Shown one piece after another: positions 24,723 to 33,268 of a stretch of DNA of 64,000 bases. The position numbers and the translations under genes are program-made. The notes under the pieces are model-generated. The model saw only the letters and a list, made by a program, of their open reading frames with translations. It was not told the origin of the DNA and searched no databases. Numbering within the stretch: the first letter of the stretch is position 1; each line of letters opens with the position of its first letter. Source of the DNA: Poriferisodalis sp965214215 (GTDB lineage: Bacteria > Actinomycetota > Acidimicrobiia > Acidimicrobiales > Poriferisodalaceae); the NCBI RefSeq assembly GCF_965214215.1, contig NZ_CBDCBD010000003.1, positions 1,488,001 through 1,552,000 of the forward strand. The letters are read 5' to 3'.

Positions 24723-26351
24723 GTGACGAGACCCGTTCCGGTCAGACCAGTCGTCGGCCGGCCGAACAGGGTCGGTGCGGCGCTGGCTGTGGTCGTGCTC
24801 GTCGTTCTTGCCGGTGCCTGCCTGCCCGGTGGTTGGGACACCCAATCGACACCAGCAACTGCCGCGCCCGTCGGATTGAACGCTGGTACTGCAGCGGAGA
24901 CTGAGGCGCCAGCGACGTCGGGAACGTTCGCGCCCCCCACGACTGCTCGTGACTGTTCCCCTAGCGATCCAGCAGACGATGTGGCGATCGATGCCGGTGC
25001 CGCTGCGGACACCGCAACAGCGGTGCTTCTCAGCGTCGCCATCTCGCGTTCGCTCTATGACTGCGCCGACGAAATCGGTCTGGCATTCGCCGATGATTCC
25101 GAGGCGATTCTCACGCTGGCGGCGCGCGGGGTCCGCGGACCGCTGCTGCTGATCGAGTCACGGTCCGCGTCAGAACTGACGGCCACGGAGCCGATGGCAG
25201 AAATTCGCCGTCTGGCGCCGGAACGAATCGCGGCGGCAGGCATCAGCCGGCAGCTGCTCGAACAGTGGCTCGCCGACTTCACCGTCGAATGGGTGCCGGT
25301 CGATCCCGAGGCGGCGTTGCCGCATCGAGCCGTCCCGCATGATCACGTGTGGATCGTCAACAGCGCCGAACAAGCAGCGGTGCTCGGGGCAATCGGGCGA
25401 CAGATCGACGCGGCGGCGTTGCCGGTGACCGGAGACCTGCGGGCTGTGGCCCCACATGAACGCGGACTGCTCCGTGAGGCTGCCCGCGTGGAGCTGCACG
25501 CGGACCTCGGCCCCGACGCAGCGTGGCAACTCGAGGTCATCCGCCGCGGCGACGAGCTGCCCGGAGGCGGCCTGCTCGTGTTCGAGCCCGACCGCGCTCG
25601 CCGCCTGGTTGCCATGTACGGCCACCCAGCGACATCGCAGCTCGGGGTGCTGGGGGAGCAGGGCCCAACCGAGGGCATAGCGCGCTTGGCGTCCATCGCT
25701 GGTGGCTACGACGCGGACGGATCCGAGGTCGTGGGGGTGTTCGAGATCATCGCCACCGTTGCGTCAGCCAATGCAGGCGGCGACGGCGACTACTCCAACG
25801 AGACTGCCCTCGATGAGATCAGGCCGTGGATCGAGGTGGCCGCCGCCAACGACATGTACGTCGTGCTCGACCTGCAGCCGGGCCGATCCGACTTCCTCTC
25901 CCAAGCCAAGCTGTATGAGGAATTCCTGCGGCTGCCTCACGTCGGGCTGGCGCTCGACCCCGAATGGCGACTGCGGCACGACCAGGTGCATTTGCGCCAG
26001 ATCGGCACGGTCGACGCCGCCGAGATCAACCGGGTCGCACGTTGGCTGGCCGATCTCGTCCGTACCGAAGCCCTGCCTCAGAAGCTCCTGATCTTGCACC
26101 AGTTCCGCTTCTCGATGATTACCAACCGCGCATTGGTCGAGACCCCGCCAGAGCTCGCTGTGCTGGTCCACATGGACGGGCAGGGCGCGATCGCCACGAA
26201 ATACAGCACTTGGGATGCGTTGACCGGAGAGCCCGACGCAGGCCGCTTCTACTGGGGCTGGAAGAACTTCTACGACGAGGACTTCCCCACCCCCACAGCC
26301 GAACAGGTGCTGCGTCTCAGGCCATCGCCGTTGTTCGTCTCATACCAGTAG
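24723..26351 (+). CDS. Lipoprotein of unknown function
   Basis: A 542-residue protein with a lipoprotein signal peptide: hydrophobic stretch GAALAVVVLVV and lipobox LAGAC with Cys33. A Thr/Ala-rich linker follows. The middle (about 90-280) has alternating alpha/beta character. The C-terminal part (about 330-540) reads like a TIM-barrel-type fold: VFEIIATVASANAGGDGDYS, MYVVLDLQPGRSDFLSQAKL, HVGLALDPEWRL, KLLILHQFRFSM, LAVLVHMDGQG. I do not recognise a named family. It is probably anchored outside the membrane and may act on envelope glycans, which is only a guess from the barrel-like ending. Confidence 0.7.
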   Translation: MTRPVPVRPVVGRPNRVGAALAVVVLVVLAGACLPGGWDTQSTPATAAPVGLNAGTAAETEAPATSGTFAPPTTARDCSPSDPADDVAIDAGAAADTATAVLLSVAISRSLYDCADEIGLAFADDSEAILTLAARGVRGPLLLIESRSASELTATEPMAEIRRLAPERIAAAGISRQLLEQWLADFTVEWVPVDPEAALPHRAVPHDHVWIVNSAEQAAVLGAIGRQIDAAALPVTGDLRAVAPHERGLLREAARVELHADLGPDAAWQLEVIRRGDELPGGGLLVFEPDRARRLVAMYGHPATSQLGVLGEQGPTEGIARLASIAGGYDADGSEVVGVFEIIATVASANAGGDGDYSNETALDEIRPWIEVAAANDMYVVLDLQPGRSDFLSQAKLYEEFLRLPHVGLALDPEWRLRHDQVHLRQIGTVDAAEINRVARWLADLVRTEALPQKLLILHQFRFSMITNRALVETPPELAVLVHMDGQGAIATKYSTWDALTGEPDAGRFYWGWKNFYDEDFPTPTAEQVLRLRPSPLFVSYQ

Positions 26352-26432
26352 CCCGCCGACCGGGGCCCGCCCTCGCAGATACTCTGCGGCGCGTGCGCGA
26401 GTTCGCTGCGGAGGCCGCCCGCGATCGCGTCG

Positions 26433-26438
26433 TACGCT
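26433..26438 (+). promoter_or_regulatory. Leaderless-type -10 box of the aminotransferase
   Basis: TACGCT (TANNNT) is followed by 7 nt and GTG 26446, with no ribosome binding site between. This is the textbook actinobacterial leaderless arrangement. Confidence 0.5.
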
Positions 26439-26445
26439 CTGGCGC

Positions 26446-27606
26446 GTGGCACGGCTGCCGTACCTGAATTCACGCCTGCAGGGCTACCAGTCGACAATCT
26501 TTGCCGAGATGTCAGCACTCGCCGTTCGCACTGGTGCCATCAACTTGGGTCAAGGCTTTCCCGACACCGATGGTCCGGCTGAAGTACTGGAGGCGGCGGT
26601 CGCAGCGATCCGCAGCGGCACCGCGAACCAGTACCCGCCGGGCATCGGCATACCGGAACTGCGTCACGCAGTGGCCCGGCATCAGGCTCGTTTCTGGGGA
26701 ATGGAAGTCGACGCCGACAGCGAGGTGCTGATCACCGCGGGCGCGAGCGAGGCGTTGGCTGCGAGCATCTTGGCGCTCACGGAGGTGGGCGACGACGTGC
26801 TCACGTTCGAGCCGTGGTACGACCTGTATGGCGCTGTCATCTCGATGGCGGGAGCGGTGCGCAAAGTGGTGACCCTGCGCCCGCCCGACTACGGATTCGA
26901 TCCCGACGAGCTGGCGGCGGCCGTGACGCCGCGCACCCGGCTGCTGGTGCTCAACAGCCCGCACAACCCGACCGGCAAGGTGTTCAGCCGGGCGGAGCTG
27001 GAGGCCATCGCGAGGGTGGCCGTCGAGCGCGATCTCATCGTGGTCACCGATGAGGTATACGAGCACTTGGTCTTCGACGGCGAGCACATTCCGATCGCGA
27101 CGTTGCCTGGCATGGCCGACCGCACGGTCACCATCTCCAGCGGCGGCAAGACGTTCGCCGTGACCGGCTGGAAGATCGGCTGGGTCTGTGCGAGGTCTGA
27201 GCTGGTGGCAGCCGTGCGCACGGCCAAGCAATGGCTGACTTACGTCAGCGGCGGGCCGTTCCAGCACGCCATTGCAGCCGGGCTGGACCTCGGCGACGAC
27301 TACTTCAAGGCCCAGGCCGACGACTTGCGTGCCAAGCGCGACCGGCTTTCGGCTGGGCTGCGCTCGACCGGTCTGGAAGTCTTCGAGCCGTCGGGGACCT
27401 ACTTCATCACCGCCGACATCGGTTCGATCGGCCACGACGACGGCATCGAGTTCTGCTGGAACTTGCCTGAGCGGATCGGAGTGGCCGCAGTGCCCAACGT
27501 GGTCATGTACGACAACGCCGAAGAGGGCCGCCACCTCGTCCGCTTCGCTTTCTGCAAGCAGCACGACGTCCTCGACGCAGCCATCGAGCGACTGCGGGCG
27601 CTGTAG
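26446..27606 (+). CDS. PLP-dependent aminotransferase, class I/II (DapC/kynurenine aminotransferase-like)
   Basis: A 386-residue fold-type I aminotransferase. INLGQGFPDTDGP at the N-terminus, NQYPPGIGIPELRHAVA, NSPHNPTGKVFS, TDEVYEHLVFDGE and SSGGKTFAVTGWKIGW are all canonical; Lys235 should form the Schiff base with PLP. The pattern fits N-succinyldiaminopimelate aminotransferase DapC of actinobacteria and the closely related kynurenine/glutamine transaminase group, which I cannot separate by eye. GTG start with leaderless-type promoter. Confidence 0.85.
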   Translation: MARLPYLNSRLQGYQSTIFAEMSALAVRTGAINLGQGFPDTDGPAEVLEAAVAAIRSGTANQYPPGIGIPELRHAVARHQARFWGMEVDADSEVLITAGASEALAASILALTEVGDDVLTFEPWYDLYGAVISMAGAVRKVVTLRPPDYGFDPDELAAAVTPRTRLLVLNSPHNPTGKVFSRAELEAIARVAVERDLIVVTDEVYEHLVFDGEHIPIATLPGMADRTVTISSGGKTFAVTGWKIGWVCARSELVAAVRTAKQWLTYVSGGPFQHAIAAGLDLGDDYFKAQADDLRAKRDRLSAGLRSTGLEVFEPSGTYFITADIGSIGHDDGIEFCWNLPERIGVAAVPNVVMYDNAEEGRHLVRFAFCKQHDVLDAAIERLRAL

Positions 27607-27651
27607 AGCTCGCTGACCCGGCTCGACGGTGTTACCCGCGGCTTGCTTGGT

Positions 27652-28794
27652 TCAGGCGCCGGCGCGCAGGGGGGCGATCACGCCTTCGGCGAACTCGTTG
27701 AGCATCGCGAGTTCTTGGTCTTGGGTGAAGTAGCCGACGTGATGCCACAGGAAGAACTCGGTGACGCCGAACTCTTCGTGCAGCGAGGCCACGTGGTCGA
27801 GTTCCTCTTCCCGGCTGCCGCGCCACACACGGCCCATCGGCACCACGTAGGGGGGCGCGTTGTATGCCCAGTTGAACAGCTCCTCGAAACCGTCGTACAG
27901 ATCGGCGGCCTCGGCCGGGGTTCGGCCCATGGTGAGGTGACCGCCGATCGCCAGCGCATCGGCCGCCGTGGTGTCACGGCCTGAGTCGTGTGCCTCTTCG
28001 AGGTAGATGTTGAGCGCTGTGCCGATGAAGCTCTGTCGTTCGGGGGCGACGAAGCTGACCATTTTCCCGCCCTCACGTGCCCAGAACTTCGACGTTTCCA
28101 TGCTGTAGCTGAAGGGCGCGTACACGGGCGGGTGGGGCTGTTGCAGCGGCCGGGGCACGATGCCGATCTCGCGCAGTGTCTTGTTCTCGTCGACTGCGGA
28201 CGGGTCGAAGTCGTCAGTGGGCGGGAAGTGCCACTCCATCTTGGGCGGGGCCTCCCAGAATTCGCCCTGGATGGACACTTTGTCCTGGGTCCACAGCGAC
28301 TTGACGAGATGCCAGTTCTCATACAGCGCCCGGCGGTTGCGCTGGTCGGCCTCAGACTTGTCGGACTCGGTGGAGGTGATGCCGAGGTGCTGGCCGAACG
28401 TGCCTGTCCAGCGCGGCGTGTTACCCCGTGAGAAGCCCACGAAGGTCCGCCCGCCGGTGAAGTGGTCGAGCATGGCGATGTTCTCAGCGAGCTGGATCGG
28501 GTTCACGGCGGTGAGGTTCATTCCGAGCTGGCCTACCCGCATCCGCTCGGTGTGCTGGGCCACGAAGTAGTCCCACATCAGCGGGTTGGTGGTGGTCTCG
28601 ATGCCTTCCACCTGCAGGTGCTGTTCGGTCATGGCGAAACCGTCGTAACCCACCGACTCGGCGAACTGCATCTGGGTGCGGATGTGATCCATCAGGGTCT
28701 GCCAGCGCTCGGGCATGGATCCGGCGAGCCCGATCTGCTCGCCCCTGCGGCGCATGTAGGGCACCACGAGGATGGTGAAACGGAAGTCAGTCAT
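27652..28794 (-). CDS. LLM class flavin/F420-dependent oxidoreductase (luciferase-like)
   Basis: A 380-residue luciferase-like enzyme: QFAESVGYDGFAMTEQHLQVE, MRVGQLGMNLTAVNPIQLAE, GRTFVGFSRGNTPRWTGTFG. The long central insertion (KSEADQRNRRALYENWHL to FPPTDDFDPSAVDENK) is typical of the alkanesulfonate/luciferase alpha-like LLM group. The frame is open upstream to 28911, but MTDFRFTILVVPYM at 28794 is the natural start. Convergent with the aminotransferase and divergent from the PaaK-type ligase. Confidence 0.8.
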   Translation of the reverse strand: MTDFRFTILVVPYMRRRGEQIGLAGSMPERWQTLMDHIRTQMQFAESVGYDGFAMTEQHLQVEGIETTTNPLMWDYFVAQHTERMRVGQLGMNLTAVNPIQLAENIAMLDHFTGGRTFVGFSRGNTPRWTGTFGQHLGITSTESDKSEADQRNRRALYENWHLVKSLWTQDKVSIQGEFWEAPPKMEWHFPPTDDFDPSAVDENKTLREIGIVPRPLQQPHPPVYAPFSYSMETSKFWAREGGKMVSFVAPERQSFIGTALNIYLEEAHDSGRDTTAADALAIGGHLTMGRTPAEAADLYDGFEELFNWAYNAPPYVVPMGRVWRGSREEELDHVASLHEEFGVTEFFLWHHVGYFTQDQELAMLNEFAEGVIAPLRAGA

Positions 28795-28970
28795 GGAATT
28801 CGAGAGTCCCTTCGGCCTGCGGCGGCTTGCAGCAGCGACGGCACAGACTGCAACACTAGGAAGCTGGCAGGCTCGATAGTTGACTGGTTCAGCAGCAGAC
28901 CGGCTCAGCAACCGCCCAGCTTGTCGACTGAGTCAACCCGGCATCGCCCGATCGCGGAAGGAACCGCCAC

Positions 28971-30269
28971 ATGCCCAAGTTCGAACCCATTGCGGGTCGC
29001 GGGCTTCATCCCATCGAGAACGCCCCGATCCCGGAGATTCGAGCCCTCCAGCTTGAGCGTTTGAAGTGGAGCCTGTCGCACGCCTACGCCCATGTGCCTG
29101 CCTACCAGCAGCTGTTCGACCAGGCCGGTGTGCACCCATCAGACCTGCGGTCGCTCGACGATCTGCAGCGCTTCCCGTTCACTTCGAAGACAGAGCTGCG
29201 CGAGAACTATCCCTTCGGGATGTTCGCCGTTCCCCGGGAACAGGTGCTGAGGGTCCACGCCTCCTCGGGTACGACGGGCAAGCCCACGGTGGTCGGCTAC
29301 ACCCAGGCTGACTTGGACATGTGGGCCCATGTGTTCGGGCGCTCACTGGTTGCGGCGGGTGTGCGCCCAGGCGATGTGGTCCATGTCTCATACGGCTACG
29401 GGCTCTTCACCGGTGGGCTGGGGGCGCACTATGGCGCCGAGCAGTTCGGCTGCACGGTGGTGCCGGCATCGGTCGGTCAGACAGCTCGTCAAGTGCAACT
29501 GCTGGTGGACTTCGACGCCGATGTGCTGTGCGCGACGCCGTCGTATGCCTTGGTGATTGCCGACGAGTTCGCCAATCAGGGCATCGACCCTCGGTCGACG
29601 TCGCTGCGGGTGGGGATCTTCGGCGCCGAGCCGTGGTCGGAGGCAATGCGGGCAGAGCTGGAGGACGCGTTCGGGATTGACGCCGTGGACATTTACGGCC
29701 TCTCCGAGGTCATCGGCGGCGGCGTGGCGAACGAATGCGTCGAGACCAAGGACGGGCCAACCATCTGGGAAGACCACTTCTATCCCGAAATCATCGACCC
29801 CGATTCGGGCGAGGTCCTGCCCGAGGGCGAGACGGGCGAGCTGGTGTTCACGTCGCTGACCAAGGAGGCGATGCCGGTCATCCGGTACCGCACCCGCGAC
29901 ATCTGCTCGCTGCAGCCAGGGACAGCACGTTCGATGAGACGCATGGGCCGGGTTGCCGCACGCAGCGACGACATGCTCATCATCCGCGGGGTGAACGTGT
30001 TTCCGAGCCAGTTCGAGGAGCTGGTGTCGGCCGACCCGAGGCTGACCGGGCACTTCTTTCTCGAAGTGCATGAGCGGGGGCGCATGGAGAGCATCACGGC
30101 CGTCCTTGAGCCGAGACCCGATGCCGGCGATCACGAGACGATTGCCCAGGAGTTCGCCGGCACTGTTCGCCAGCGCATCGGCATCGCCGTGGAGGTTCGC
30201 ACGGTTGAGCCCGACGGCATCCCGCGCTCAGAAGGCAAGGCGCAACGAGTCCGCGATCTCCGAGGCTGA
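28971..30269 (+). CDS. Phenylacetate-CoA ligase-like (PaaK family) AMP-forming ligase
   Basis: A 432-residue adenylate-forming enzyme. Motifs include the P-loop-like HASSGTTGKPTVVGYT, FGAEPWSEAMRAELEDAFG, YGLSEVIGGGVANEC and RSDDMLIIRGVNVFPSQFEE, the PaaK hinge and C-terminal domain. PaaK activates phenylacetate or other aryl acids to CoA thioesters. No paa oxygenase genes are nearby, so the natural substrate may be a different aromatic acid. GGAAGGA precedes the ATG. Confidence 0.87.
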   Translation: MPKFEPIAGRGLHPIENAPIPEIRALQLERLKWSLSHAYAHVPAYQQLFDQAGVHPSDLRSLDDLQRFPFTSKTELRENYPFGMFAVPREQVLRVHASSGTTGKPTVVGYTQADLDMWAHVFGRSLVAAGVRPGDVVHVSYGYGLFTGGLGAHYGAEQFGCTVVPASVGQTARQVQLLVDFDADVLCATPSYALVIADEFANQGIDPRSTSLRVGIFGAEPWSEAMRAELEDAFGIDAVDIYGLSEVIGGGVANECVETKDGPTIWEDHFYPEIIDPDSGEVLPEGETGELVFTSLTKEAMPVIRYRTRDICSLQPGTARSMRRMGRVAARSDDMLIIRGVNVFPSQFEELVSADPRLTGHFFLEVHERGRMESITAVLEPRPDAGDHETIAQEFAGTVRQRIGIAVEVRTVEPDGIPRSEGKAQRVRDLRG

Positions 30270-30345
30270 CAGCCCGGCAAGGCTGCCCGCCTCACCTCAG
30301 TCTGAACGCCAGCTCCCCGAGAGGCAGCGCGGATTGGTGAGCCTC

Positions 30346-31530
30346 CTAAGGCGGCTCCGTCCCCTCGCTGAGGATGTCGAGGTACTCAGAGTAAGCAAAG
30401 AGCCGGTTGCGCCGCTGACCGGTCACCTCTCGTGCGATCTTGAATTCACCCAGGCGACCGAGCGCGTCCTGAACGGCCGGTTTAGACAATTCGGTCCGGT
30501 TCATGCTCTCGCGCACATTCAGGATGGGCGTTTGGGCCAGTGCCTCGTGCACGCGGAGCGCTGACCCTGCTGCGCGCCCTGCGCGCGCTTGGATCAGCGC
30601 CCGATCACGCTTCACCAGTTCCACCAGGCGCTCGGTGGTGTTCAGCGCAGCGATCGCCGTGGAACGTATGCCCTCGAGGAAGAACAGCAGCCAAGCAGTC
30701 CAGTCCCCGTCGGTGCGAACGCGCCCGAGAAGTTCGTAATAGCGGGACCGGTGCTGCTTGAAGAACATGCTGAGATACAGCGCGGGAGTCGCCAAAACGC
30801 CGCGCGCCATGAGCATCAGTGTGATCAGCATTCGTCCGATGCGGCCGTTGCCGTCGAGGAATGGGTGGATGGTCTCGAATTGAACATGGGCGAGGCCGGC
30901 CCGCACCAGCGGTGGCAGGTGATCGTCGTCGGCGTGCAGGAATCTCTCCAATTCCGAGATGGCCTCGTGCGCCTCCGATGCCGGTGGGGGAACGAACATC
31001 GCGGTGCCGGGGCGTCGGCCGCCGATCCAATTCTGGGAGGTCCGGAACTCGCCGGGACGCTTGTCTGCTCCGCGGGCACCTGTGAGCAGGATGCGATGAG
31101 CTTCCCGCAGCAGCCTGTTGCACAAGGGCAGTCCTGCGGGGTCTGCCATCCGCGCAACCGCGTGATCGAGGGCGGCAACGTAGCGCGACACCTCGAGTAC
31201 GTCGTCGAGCGGTACCCCCGGCGCGGCACCGAGTTCGTGGCGCATCAGATCGGTCAGCGAGGACAGAGCGCCTTCGATCTGAGACGACAGCACAGCCTCT
31301 TTGCGCACATAGGAGTAGATGAGCAGCGTTGGGTCGGGAAGGTGACGTATTGCGCCGTCGAACCGACCGAGCGCGCGGCTTGCCTCGTCGAGTGCCATCA
31401 CGAGCGGGCCGCCCATCGGCAGTGGCGGGCTCGGCGGCAACGGCGCCGGTACGAATGCTCGGACTTCCTCGCCGCCGACGACGGTCACGACGTAGTGGCC
31501 TGTCGGGCTGCTGTGCGATTGATTCGTCAT
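30346..31530 (-). CDS. Fic family protein with class II inhibitory helix
   Basis: A 394-residue Fic protein. The complete catalytic motif HPFLDGNGRIGR starts at His222, so it should transfer AMP or another nucleotide monophosphate to hydroxyl groups of target proteins. An inhibitory (S/T)xxxE(G/N) motif, SSQIEG at residues 82-87, lies N-terminal to the Fic core, which makes it a class II self-inhibited protein. The C-terminus (ILNVRESMNRTELSKPAVQD, LGRLGEFKIAREVT) is a winged helix. GAGGAGGTAG precedes the ATG. It stands alone, convergent with the ligase. Not a classical toxin pair, since the antitoxin motif is in cis. Confidence 0.9.
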   Translation of the reverse strand: MTNQSHSSPTGHYVVTVVGGEEVRAFVPAPLPPSPPLPMGGPLVMALDEASRALGRFDGAIRHLPDPTLLIYSYVRKEAVLSSQIEGALSSLTDLMRHELGAAPGVPLDDVLEVSRYVAALDHAVARMADPAGLPLCNRLLREAHRILLTGARGADKRPGEFRTSQNWIGGRRPGTAMFVPPPASEAHEAISELERFLHADDDHLPPLVRAGLAHVQFETIHPFLDGNGRIGRMLITLMLMARGVLATPALYLSMFFKQHRSRYYELLGRVRTDGDWTAWLLFFLEGIRSTAIAALNTTERLVELVKRDRALIQARAGRAAGSALRVHEALAQTPILNVRESMNRTELSKPAVQDALGRLGEFKIAREVTGQRRNRLFAYSEYLDILSEGTEPP

Positions 31531-31914
31531 CGGTGCTACCTCCTCAACAAGTAAGCAATAACATTAGAACCGTTATCAAGCCTACATTTTGGGCTGTCTT
31601 GGTAAGTAGTATGGCTGTAATATATCTAGGTGGCAGCGGAGTCGTGTCTTAGTCAGATAAGCTGCCTTGTCATCGCCGTCGGGCAGTGTTCAACGCTAGA
31701 ACTGTCCATGGGCCAGTGTTCCCTCGAGGGCTGGAACGGTAGGCCCGGTTACTTCAGGTTTGGCCTGGAACGAAAGCGACGGTGCTGCAGGTGGTCGGAG
31801 CATCATTGCGTGCCGTCGTGCAGACGGCGCATCTGCGATGCGGGCACTACGGTGCGGACCGCGATTGCGCTGTGAGCCGTACCGGCACAGCGCAACACGT
31901 CGAAGGGGAGAGCC
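31531..31914. other. Gene-free stretch with AT-rich promoter region of the Fic gene
   Basis: No credible gene is present. The left part is AT-rich and contains an inverted repeat, ATAAC (31558-31562) and GTTAT (31572-31576), 28 nt upstream of the Fic start, possibly an operator. The rest leads to the NIPSNAP gene, whose ribosome binding site is AGGGGAGA. No convincing promoter could be fixed for that gene. Confidence 0.5.
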
Positions 31915-32223
31915 ATGAGCTTTGTGGAGATGCGGCGTTATCGGCTGAAGGTGGGCGCACCTGACCGCTGGGTCAAGGAGTACTTCGACAAGGGCTACGA
32001 GGCACAGCGCAAGTACCTCGGCGAGCCGGTCGGCTACTACACGACCGAGTTCGGCGGCATCAACGAGATCATTCACATGTGGCGCTATGACACGCTCGAA
32101 GAACGGGCCCAGAAGCGCAAGGCACTCTTTGAAGACGCCCAGTGGCTGGAGTTCGTCGCCGAGATTGCGCCGCTGGTCGAGACGCAGGAGAACACGCTGC
32201 TGCGCGACATCTTCGAGGCCTGA
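31915..32223 (+). CDS. NIPSNAP family protein
   Basis: A 102-residue ferredoxin-like dimeric barrel protein: VEMRRYRLKVGAPDRWVKEY, then FGGINEIIHMWRYDTLEERAQ and LRDIFEA are the conserved NIPSNAP pattern. In bacteria these are cytosolic and of unknown function, often near catabolic enzymes. It sits 127 bp before the aldolase gene and may be expressed with it. Confidence 0.85.
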   Translation: MSFVEMRRYRLKVGAPDRWVKEYFDKGYEAQRKYLGEPVGYYTTEFGGINEIIHMWRYDTLEERAQKRKALFEDAQWLEFVAEIAPLVETQENTLLRDIFEA

Positions 32224-32350
32224 ACTGCCGGCGTTCAGGGCGGGGCCGTAACTCGGCCCGATTCTCGTGCGGTCGGTGCCTTCGACAGCAGCCGAGGCTC
32301 GAGCGCCTACCGTTGGCGCCCGCACGCAGCACACCTGAGGAGACAGCGTC

Positions 32351-33154
32351 ATGCCGAACACGATGATGGACACCTGGGCGTCCGGGGGCGAGACCTTGGG
32401 AACGTGGCTGTCGATGGCGTCCAGCCATTCAGCCGAGATCGCCGGGCGTGCAGGCTTCGACTACGTCTGTGTGGACATGCAGCACGGCGTCGCCGACTAC
32501 CCGGCTGCGGTGGAAATGATGCAGGCCATCGAGATGAGCGGTGGCACGCCCATCGTGCGGGTGCCCTGGAACGAGCCCGGCATCATCGGGCGGGTGCTTG
32601 ATGCGGGCGCACGGGGCGTGGTTGTCCCGATGGTGAACTCGGTCGCGGAGGCGCAGGCTGCGGTGACGGCGTGCAAGTACCCGCCGCTGGGTGCTCGCAG
32701 TTTCGGGCCGGTGCTCGTGGCGGCGCGAGCGGCCGCGGGCGAGAACTACTTCGAGGCAGCGAACGCCACCACGGCCTGCATTCCCATGATCGAGACCCGC
32801 CAGGCGGTTGAGGCGCTCGATGAGATCTTGACGATCGAGGGTGTCGATGCGATCTACGTCGGCCCTGCCGATCTGTCGATCAGCTACGGCTACGGGCCCG
32901 GCTATACCGACGACCATGCCGATTACAAGGCGGCGCTGGAGCACATTGCCGAGCGGTGCGCTGCGCACGGTGTAGTGGCCGGCATCCATTCGACGGCGTC
33001 GCTGTCAGCGGACCGTCGCGGCAAGGGCTTCCGCATGCAGACCGTGTCGGGCGACGCCATGGCGCTCGGGCGCGGCATGGCCCGCGACCTGCGCACAGCT
33101 CGGGAATCCGGCGTCGCCGAGGCCGCCAGCGGCACCGACTCCAAGATCTACTGA
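32351..33154 (+). CDS. HpcH/HpaI aldolase/citrate lyase family protein
   Basis: A 267-residue class II aldolase with the HpcH/HpaI barrel: VCVDMQHGVADY carries the catalytic His, IVRVPWNEPG the conserved Arg, IPMIETRQAVE the metal-binding Glu, and YVGPADLSISYG the metal-binding Asp loop. It would split or form 2-keto-4-hydroxy acids using a divalent metal. Substrate undetermined. AGGAGA precedes the ATG. Confidence 0.87.
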   Translation: MPNTMMDTWASGGETLGTWLSMASSHSAEIAGRAGFDYVCVDMQHGVADYPAAVEMMQAIEMSGGTPIVRVPWNEPGIIGRVLDAGARGVVVPMVNSVAEAQAAVTACKYPPLGARSFGPVLVAARAAAGENYFEAANATTACIPMIETRQAVEALDEILTIEGVDAIYVGPADLSISYGYGPGYTDDHADYKAALEHIAERCAAHGVVAGIHSTASLSADRRGKGFRMQTVSGDAMALGRGMARDLRTARESGVAEAASGTDSKIY

Positions 33155-33185
33155 GCCTGGTGTAGGGGCCTGCTGGGCCGTGCGA

Positions 33186-33218
33186 CGCCGCGAAGCGGCG
33201 ACTGCCGTGGCGCGGCAG
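33186..33218. terminator. Two tandem hairpins between convergent genes
   Basis: CGCCGC-gaa-GCGGCG (33186-33200) is followed at once by CTGCCG-tggcg-CGGCAG (33202-33218). Both stems are perfect. They lie between the aldolase stop and the converging unknown gene, so bidirectional termination is likely. Confidence 0.6.
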
Positions 33219-33268
33219 ACGGCGCCGACCCGGCCACGAGCGATACGCCCGCCCGATTGCGCCCGTTG

